NCBI GenBank assembly: GCA_002422425.1
Contig: DIVG01000024.1
Location: 1 to 11,829, forward strand
Direction: 5' to 3'
DNA length: 11,829 nt
Origin: Akkermansiaceae bacterium UBA6138
Lineage (GTDB): Bacteria; Verrucomicrobiota; Verrucomicrobiia; Verrucomicrobiales; DEV007
Under the pieces are notes generated by a model that searched no databases, was not told the DNA's origin, and saw only the letters and a program-made list of their open reading frames with translations. A program made the position numbers and the translations under genes. Shown in pieces: positions 6,623 through 11,829 of this stretch; the stretch's first letter is position 1; the number at the start of each line of letters is the position of its first letter.

Positions 6623-9600
6623 TCACTTTTTCATGGGATGCTCCCTGAGGAGCTCCTCCGTGTTGTAAAACATCATGCGGCCGGGATGGGCATCGCGGAC
6701 CTTTTTTACCTGCTCAGGCTCGATCGGGTCAGCTTTGTTGCCGAAGCTGTTTCTCACGAAGGTCAGAACCGCAGCGATCTCCTCATCCTTGAGCATTCCC
6801 CCGAAAGGCGTCATCGGGACAAGACCGTCATACTTTTTGCCGTTGACCTCCAACGGCCCCATGAGTCCGTAAAGTGTCAGTTTGATGAGGCGGTCGGCGT
6901 CGTCGCTTACCCAGGGACTGTTCTCGATAGGGGGAAAGGCGGGGTCAAGCCCCTTACCGTTAGGCTGGTGACAGGTGACGCAGTGCCCTTCACGGAAATA
7001 AATCTCCTGCCCGGAGAGGAACTGCTTTTTCGCGGTATCGCTCAGGTAGGCGGGAGCGGGAAGCACCGGATGATCGCTGACCGAGGCCTCCGCGACGCCG
7101 GCAAGCCGGTCCCTCGCGGTCTGAGCCGCGTTCTTGCTCCATTCGTCGAGCGGGAGAGTCGAGGCCACTGAGACGATCCGCTTCGCCGCGGACACATCGG
7201 GAATCCACGAGGCCGCCACGATCGCCTCGAGCCGGACGCGCCCTTCGGGGTCCGTCGCCGCCTTATCGAGGAGGGAAACGTAATCAGGCAGGAGGTGGTG
7301 GTTGTATCGCACTGCCCGCACCGCCGCGGAGCGCGCCCGGAAATCGGGTGAATCGAGGATATCACGAAGCAGGTCCGCATCGACCTGATTCATTCCCCAG
7401 GTCACCCAGAGGGCCTCAAGACGGCGATGCTCAAACCCGGGGTCAGCCTTGTCGAGAGCGGCGACCCAGGCCTTTACCGCCGGAAGCACTGCCTCGACGG
7501 GGAAAGCGCGAAGCGCGCGACGGCTGCGGTAGCGAGCACGGTATTCGGGCAGCTTCAGGTTCTCGAGCAACTCGGCGACGGTCGCACCGGCCACCTTGGC
7601 GGGCGTCACGAGGGGGCGGGAGGGATAGGTGATGCGGTAGATCCTCCCATGGACATGATCGCGCAAGGGGTCGCGGGCGTTGTGCTGCATGTGTCCGATG
7701 AGGACGTTGTGCCAGTCGATCACATAGAGGGAACCGTCGGGAGCGAACTCAATATCAGCGGGGCGGAAGTTGCCGTCTGTCGAGGTGAGAAGATCATGGC
7801 GGAAGGTCGTTTTCCAACCCGTGCCGTTGTCTTCGATCTGATGCTGCTTGATCCCGAGGAAACCGATCGCGTTGGCGAGGATGAGGTCACCCTGAACCTC
7901 GTCGGGGAAATGACGTGAGGAGACCACTTCAAGCCCCGAGGTCGGGCGAACGCTCTGGCCCTGGGGGACGAGGTCCGGAGTCGAGGGGGTCTTGCTACCG
8001 TAGGTGGACTTCACCGAGACGGGCAGCATCCAGTTCAGACTGGGGCCCGAGGTGTGAAGGAAGAAGTCCTGCCCCCACTTGTCGAAGATCACCCCCCAGG
8101 GATTCGGAATCGAGAGCTGGGCGGTGCGCTCGAGCTGCATGCGCTGCGGGCTGTAGCGGTAAAAGCCGCCGTCGACGGCGCGGACCGGTCCGTAGGCGGT
8201 TTCGACATTGGTATGGAGAAAGACCCCTTCACACATGAGGATGGCTCCCGACGGATCGGCGGTGAAGGCGCTGATGGCGTGGTGAGTGTCGTGCGAATCA
8301 AATCCGCTCAGGATGATCTCGCGCACGTCCGCCTTGTCATCTCCGTCCGTGTCGCGCAGCAGAACGAGATTGGGCTCCTGCGAGACGTAGACACCCTCGG
8401 GCGCGAACTCGAAGCCGATCGGGAGATGGAGCTTGTCGGCGAAGACCGTCTCCTTGTCCGCCCTGCCGTCCCCGTCGGTGTCTTCGTAGATGAGGAGTTT
8501 ATCGTTGGGCAGCGCATCCCCGGGCCTGTAATGCGGGTAGGTCGGCATCACCGCTACCCAGAGACGCCCCTTATCATCAAAGGAAAGCTGCATCGGATTG
8601 GCGAGATTAGGGAACTCTTTCTCTGAAGCGAAAAGCTCGGCCTTGTAACCTTCGGGCACGGTGAGCGACTTTTCAGCGGCTTCGCCGTAGAGATATTCGG
8701 TGCTGCCGTTCTTCGCACTGGGCTGGTAATTTGTAGGGACGGGCGGGAGGACGTGGGTTTTCGAGTCGTCAACGGCAAGGTCGGTCGTCGCCCCGGTCGC
8801 GACACGGTGAATGAGGTCATCCCGCAGGGCCGCCATCTCGCGCATCTTTTTGACTTCGTCAGGGTAATTCTGCGGACCGAAGGGATTGTAGCGCTGCCCG
8901 TGAGTGTGGACGCCGTTGAGGATGTGGTAGTCGCTGTTCCAGAACCAGTCCTTTTCCTTCACCGCCGCGTGAACGGTGGCGGGATCAGCCTTCGACCGTC
9001 GGGCGTGCGGCCCGTAGAGACCGTCGGCGAGGATCCCGGCGAGATGCTCGTAGCCCGCCTCGCTGGGAATGAACCCGCCCGCGGTGAAGGGCTCATCGGT
9101 CGAGGCATAGAGCTGCTTCGTCGGGGTGAAAAGATCGACGTAGGTGAGCGCGTATTTTTTCGCCACCGCCTCCATCGCCGCCGTGTAGAGAGCGAGGGTC
9201 GCGTTCTCCTTTTCCCCGTTGGGGAGATCCTGCCGGTCGCTCAGATCCTCGTAGGCGATGGGTGAAACGAGGACGAGCCTCGGGGCTTCCTGGCCGTTGT
9301 AGGCCTTGCTCAGGGTATGCTGAACGAAGGCCTCGAGCTCGGCCTGATAGTTCGCCACCCCGTCGGCACCCTCGAAGGATTCATTGTAGCCGAAAAAGGC
9401 CACGACGGTGTCGGCTTTCAGGTAGGTCAACCACTGATCGGGCGTGGGGAAAAAACCTTTGCCATTGTGAATGGTTTTGTCAGGGTGAAACTTCTCCGCG
9501 CCGGGGAAGGCCCACTGAGAGACACGCGAGGGATGCGGACGGAATCCCGGAGTATCGCCGGGGCGGCCCAGGTTGCGAAGAAAAAGCGCCGCCTCGGGGA

Positions 9601-10852
9601 AGCGCAAGTGCAGCTCTGTCTCGAAGCGGCTGTAATAGACGTCGCGCTCGGCCAGTCCGTTCCCAATCAGGACGACACGCTCGCCTTTAACCGGTGCCGC
9701 CGCCACCTGGGCGCGGGCTTTGGTCGCAGCGGGAGGATCGACTTCGGGCGCGTGGGGAGCCCCGTCGCCGCTGTTATCGGGTCGCTTTTTTTCCTCAGCC
9801 TTGGCCGCCTGCTCGGACTTCGTCGCTCCTTTGACCTCCGGAATCTTGAGATCCGAAGTCGCGGGACTTTTGCCGAGAGCGTAGTCGGCCGGCTTGCGAT
9901 TGAGCTTTTGGTAATGCGCGGCATTGAGACCGGCATAAAAAGAGGGCTCGAAGGCATCGACGTAGGCGACATCCATCTTGTCGGGCACCTTCATGCCGAG
10001 GAGATGGTAGACCGCATTCACCGTGAGACGGCGCAGGTCTTCATCCGCATAATCGACCGAGGCACCGAGCGTGGTGCAGAAGGCCTGCCCCTTCGTCGTG
10101 CCGTCGGGCGCGGTGTATTCGCGCAGCCAGGCCAGCGGCATCATCGGGTCGTTTTGTTTTCCCGCGACCGCCTTCGACGAGGGATCGAGCGTCTCCGTCA
10201 CCTCGGCACGCAGCAGGATCGTGGCCTGGTGCTGATCAAGGTTGGCGATACCGTAGACATCCGTCGTCGCAAAAATCTCCCCGACACCGCGCAGGACCTC
10301 GTGCGATCCGTTAGAGGTGACGACAACGCTGCGGGTCCCCTCGACCTTGTGTTTGCCGTGGTGATTGACCCACTTTTCCCCGAGGATTTTCAGCCCGAAC
10401 TCGGACCATTTGAAGTCCCCCGTCTTCGCATCGCCGGAAAAGGCATGGGTCGCGGTGCGCACTCCGATGACCGGCTTGCCCGCGTTGAGAAACTCGGCAA
10501 AGTTCGCAATCTGATCTTCGGGGAGCTGACGGAAGCGGGTCCCGATGATCATGAGATCGGCCGAGTCGAGCGCCTCGGTCCCGGGAATGTTCTTCTGAAA
10601 GGTCGAGTCGATGTAGCCGCCATCGGGATTGATCGCGAAAAGGACGGTGCAGTCGAAGCCGTGCTTCTGACTCAGGATCTTCGCCAGCATCGGGAAAGTC
10701 TCCTCGGTGCGGTATTCCTCGTCTCCCGAGACAAGAACGATCTTTTTTCCGTTGGCGGTGCCTTCTTTGGCCGGGAGATGGAGCCAGTCGGCAGCAAGGG
10801 AGGAGACGCCGAATCCGGCGGCGATGATGAGGGCGACGAGGGTTGTCTTCAT
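6623..10852 (-). CDS. secreted ThuA / SGNH-like / PVC-type dehydrogenase / HEAT / cytochrome c fusion protein
   Basis: This 1409-residue exported protein most likely takes part in periplasmic oxidation of a carbohydrate-type substrate. A signal peptide covers 1-21 (MKTTLVALIIAAGFGVSSLA). A ThuA-like domain spans about 36-288 (IVLVSGDEEYRTEETFPML). A charged Ala/Pro linker (330-388) leads to an SGNH-hydrolase-like domain (391-615) with LIGNGLAERD and FFGYNES. A PVC-type propeller dehydrogenase domain follows (728-1078), with two Asp-rich calcium-loop-like stretches, DTDGDGRADKE (791-801) and DTDGDDKADVRE (834-845). HEAT-like helices (1090-1250) precede a cytochrome c domain (1275-1372), with heme site CVTCH (1291-1295) and likely axial Met1347 in VPMTPF. 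The heme implies export in unfolded form by Sec and attachment outside the cytoplasm. The SGNH block I lacks its serine. The ATG at 10852 gives a clean signal peptide. True substrate is unknown. Confidence 0.9.
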   Translation of the reverse strand: MKTTLVALIIAAGFGVSSLAADWLHLPAKEGTANGKKIVLVSGDEEYRTEETFPMLAKILSQKHGFDCTVLFAINPDGGYIDSTFQKNIPGTEALDSADLMIIGTRFRQLPEDQIANFAEFLNAGKPVIGVRTATHAFSGDAKTGDFKWSEFGLKILGEKWVNHHGKHKVEGTRSVVVTSNGSHEVLRGVGEIFATTDVYGIANLDQHQATILLRAEVTETLDPSSKAVAGKQNDPMMPLAWLREYTAPDGTTKGQAFCTTLGASVDYADEDLRRLTVNAVYHLLGMKVPDKMDVAYVDAFEPSFYAGLNAAHYQKLNRKPADYALGKSPATSDLKIPEVKGATKSEQAAKAEEKKRPDNSGDGAPHAPEVDPPAATKARAQVAAAPVKGERVVLIGNGLAERDVYYSRFETELHLRFPEAALFLRNLGRPGDTPGFRPHPSRVSQWAFPGAEKFHPDKTIHNGKGFFPTPDQWLTYLKADTVVAFFGYNESFEGADGVANYQAELEAFVQHTLSKAYNGQEAPRLVLVSPIAYEDLSDRQDLPNGEKENATLALYTAAMEAVAKKYALTYVDLFTPTKQLYASTDEPFTAGGFIPSEAGYEHLAGILADGLYGPHARRSKADPATVHAAVKEKDWFWNSDYHILNGVHTHGQRYNPFGPQNYPDEVKKMREMAALRDDLIHRVATGATTDLAVDDSKTHVLPPVPTNYQPSAKNGSTEYLYGEAAEKSLTVPEGYKAELFASEKEFPNLANPMQLSFDDKGRLWVAVMPTYPHYRPGDALPNDKLLIYEDTDGDGRADKETVFADKLHLPIGFEFAPEGVYVSQEPNLVLLRDTDGDDKADVREIILSGFDSHDTHHAISAFTADPSGAILMCEGVFLHTNVETAYGPVRAVDGGFYRYSPQRMQLERTAQLSIPNPWGVIFDKWGQDFFLHTSGPSLNWMLPVSVKSTYGSKTPSTPDLVPQGQSVRPTSGLEVVSSRHFPDEVQGDLILANAIGFLGIKQHQIEDNGTGWKTTFRHDLLTSTDGNFRPADIEFAPDGSLYVIDWHNVLIGHMQHNARDPLRDHVHGRIYRITYPSRPLVTPAKVAGATVAELLENLKLPEYRARYRSRRALRAFPVEAVLPAVKAWVAALDKADPGFEHRRLEALWVTWGMNQVDADLLRDILDSPDFRARSAAVRAVRYNHHLLPDYVSLLDKAATDPEGRVRLEAIVAASWIPDVSAAKRIVSVASTLPLDEWSKNAAQTARDRLAGVAEASVSDHPVLPAPAYLSDTAKKQFLSGQEIYFREGHCVTCHQPNGKGLDPAFPPIENSPWVSDDADRLIKLTLYGLMGPLEVNGKKYDGLVPMTPFGGMLKDEEIAAVLTFVRNSFGNKADPIEPEQVKKVRDAHPGRMMFYNTEELLREHPMKK

Positions 10853-10874
10853 AAAAACAGATCTGGGGGCTATT

Positions 10875-10906
10875 TATATACCGCATCAGAGTAAATAATC
10901 TGACAA
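10875..10906 (-). promoter_or_regulatory. candidate promoter and palindrome ahead of the giant cytochrome gene
   Basis: On the minus strand an AT-rich -10-like TATATA (10875-10880) lies about 20 bases ahead of the ATG. TTGTCA (10901-10906) upstream resembles a -35 box, but the 20-base spacer is longer than ideal. An imperfect palindrome, CAGA-N8-TCTG (10887-10902), sits between and overlaps the -35-like box by two bases, where a repressor could bind. The local AT content is clearly higher than in the surrounding genes. Confidence 0.35.
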
Positions 10907-10913
10907 AAGAAAT

Positions 10914-10941
10914 GCCGGATCAGGCCATTTCCCGATCCGGC
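10914..10941 (-). terminator. intrinsic terminator of the Gfo/Idh/MocA gene
   Basis: A perfect eight-base inverted repeat, GCCGGATC (10914-10921) and GATCCGGC (10934-10941), encloses a 12-base loop. Read on the minus strand, it begins about 40 bases after the oxidoreductase stop codon and is followed by the T-rich ATTTCTTTTGTC. This separates the oxidoreductase transcript from the giant cytochrome gene, whose promoter lies just beyond. Confidence 0.7.
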
Positions 10942-10981
10942 TTCCTGCCGATTTTACGTCACCGCGACAGACCCGGGGCTA

Positions 10982-11829
10982 TCAAATCTCGACCCACTCG
11001 CCCGGAATGGGGACGGCGTATTGGCCGTTCGCATCGGCAGTCAGGGGCGCCTCGCTGTCGTTGTCGAGGTTGTCGATGTTCGGGTTGAACGAAAACTCCG
11101 AGGCCATCGCCTCGTCCCAGGTGATGACGCGCCCCATGTGGGTCGCGGCGCGCCCCATGATCGTGGTCAGGTTCGTCAGGGCCGCGCTCTTAGCCTGATT
11201 AAACGGTGTGTCCTCACGGATCGCTTTGGTGAAGTCGTTCCACTGCGCCTGCCAGGGGGTCAGCTCCTCTTTCGGCGCCTCCCAGAGGATGTTGTCATCG
11301 GCGATGCGTCGGTCTTTGAAAATCTTCGTGGTGCCCGCGTGGATATTGCCCGAAAACTGCGCCGACTTTTCCGAACCCTGGATGTAAGTCGCGAAGTCGT
11401 TGTGGCATTTCGGGATGTATCGCACGTAATCGTAAGCCTTCGTCCCGTCGGCCCAGGTCCACTCGATCGAGTAGGAATCGAGGTTCTGCCCCTTGTCTGT
11501 GTTGTTGAAGGCCCTTCCCCCGATCCCGTGGGCCGAAACGGGATATTCTCCTTTGATCCAGCAGATCTCGTCGATCTGGTGAATGTCCATCTCGGCCCAG
11601 AGACCTCCCGAAACCCAGAAGAATTTCGTGAAATTGCGGAGCTGCCACTCCAGATCGGTCTTGTCGGCCGGCTTCGAGCCGAGCGGTCCCGAGGGCCCCA
11701 TGCGGTAGGCGCTGATGCTCTCGATCTTCCCGATTTCCCCTTCCCCGATACGACGCATCAGCTCGGCGCGGTTCACCGAATGGCGGCTCATGACCCCGGC
11801 CGCGATCTTCACACCGCGCGCCTCGGCAT
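10982..11829 (-). CDS. Gfo/Idh/MocA-family oxidoreductase, C-terminal part, 5' end outside the window
   Basis: This is the NAD(P)-dependent sugar/inositol-type dehydrogenase family; the substrate is unknown. The reading frame is open to the right edge, so the N-terminal Rossmann domain is cut off by the window, not lost. The visible part is about 282 residues. It starts with AEARGVKIAAGVMSRHS, where the family has a conserved segment at the end of the nucleotide-binding domain. It contains GGLWAEMDIHQIDEICWIKG, which holds the conserved active-site histidine region (H-x-x-D type), and continues through the alpha/beta substrate domain to the TGA at 10982. A GTG at 11812 could be read as a start, but homology continues upstream of it. 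A strong hairpin terminator follows the gene. It is oriented like the ThuA-containing fusion gene downstream, a pairing that suggests related sugar chemistry. Confidence 0.9.
   Translation of the reverse strand, partial: AEARGVKIAAGVMSRHSVNRAELMRRIGEGEIGKIESISAYRMGPSGPLGSKPADKTDLEWQLRNFTKFFWVSGGLWAEMDIHQIDEICWIKGEYPVSAHGIGGRAFNNTDKGQNLDSYSIEWTWADGTKAYDYVRYIPKCHNDFATYIQGSEKSAQFSGNIHAGTTKIFKDRRIADDNILWEAPKEELTPWQAQWNDFTKAIREDTPFNQAKSAALTNLTTIMGRAATHMGRVITWDEAMASEFSFNPNIDNLDNDSEAPLTADANGQYAVPIPGEWVEI

Noticed and set aside
9317..10894. A 525-codon plus-strand open frame opposite the ThuA/SGNH part of the giant gene
   Set aside because: The opposite strand encodes recognised domains and a signal peptide; this frame is Arg/Gly/Leu/Val-rich with no domain and ends past the promoter region.

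Overview
The window reads as chromosomal DNA from a GC-rich member of Verrucomicrobiota, probably Verrucomicrobiales. This rests on three things: a secretin with N-terminal TPR repeats of the Amuc_1098 type known from Akkermansia relatives, a very large secreted protein with the PVC-type (Planctomycetes/Verrucomicrobia) dehydrogenase plus CxxCH cytochrome architecture, and start regions that lack Shine-Dalgarno sequences. No rRNA, tRNA, transposase, integrase, phage gene or CRISPR array was seen.

Layout. Positions 1-2726 hold a minus-strand korA-korB operon with its own sigma70-like promoter. It encodes a two-subunit CoA-dependent 2-oxoacid:ferredoxin oxidoreductase; korB runs off the left edge. 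Positions 2779-5373 encode a TPR-secretin on the minus strand, without the pilus-type partner genes usually found beside this family. A 347-base gene-poor divergent region (5374-5720) holds a candidate secretin promoter, a bulged hairpin and a 12-bp palindrome. Positions 5721-6489 are a compact plus-strand cluster: a DUF465/YdcH-like helical protein, an unannotated 40-residue single-pass membrane protein, and a TraR/DksA-type zinc-finger protein. The membrane protein and zinc-finger genes overlap by four bases (ATGA). The zinc-finger gene ends in a hexanucleotide tandem repeat.

The cluster converges, across a composite hairpin, on a minus-strand gene (6623-10852) for a 1409-residue exported protein. 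That protein joins a ThuA-like domain, an SGNH-hydrolase-like domain, a beta-propeller dehydrogenase domain, HEAT-like helices and a c-type cytochrome. Upstream, and separated by a terminator-like hairpin, is the C-terminal part of a Gfo/Idh/MocA oxidoreductase (10982 to the right edge).

How the genes may work together (inference). The right half looks like oxidative carbohydrate catabolism: Gfo/Idh/MocA dehydrogenases and ThuA-like domains are known partners in 3-keto-sugar chemistry, and the propeller-cytochrome part of the giant protein could pass electrons to a periplasmic acceptor. The left half is central metabolism (KorAB) and envelope export (secretin). The middle cluster is probably regulatory. 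I see no clear defence or mobile system. The most unusual items are the five-part fusion protein, the lone secretin, the 40-residue membrane protein coupled to the DksA-like gene, and the absence of Shine-Dalgarno sites.
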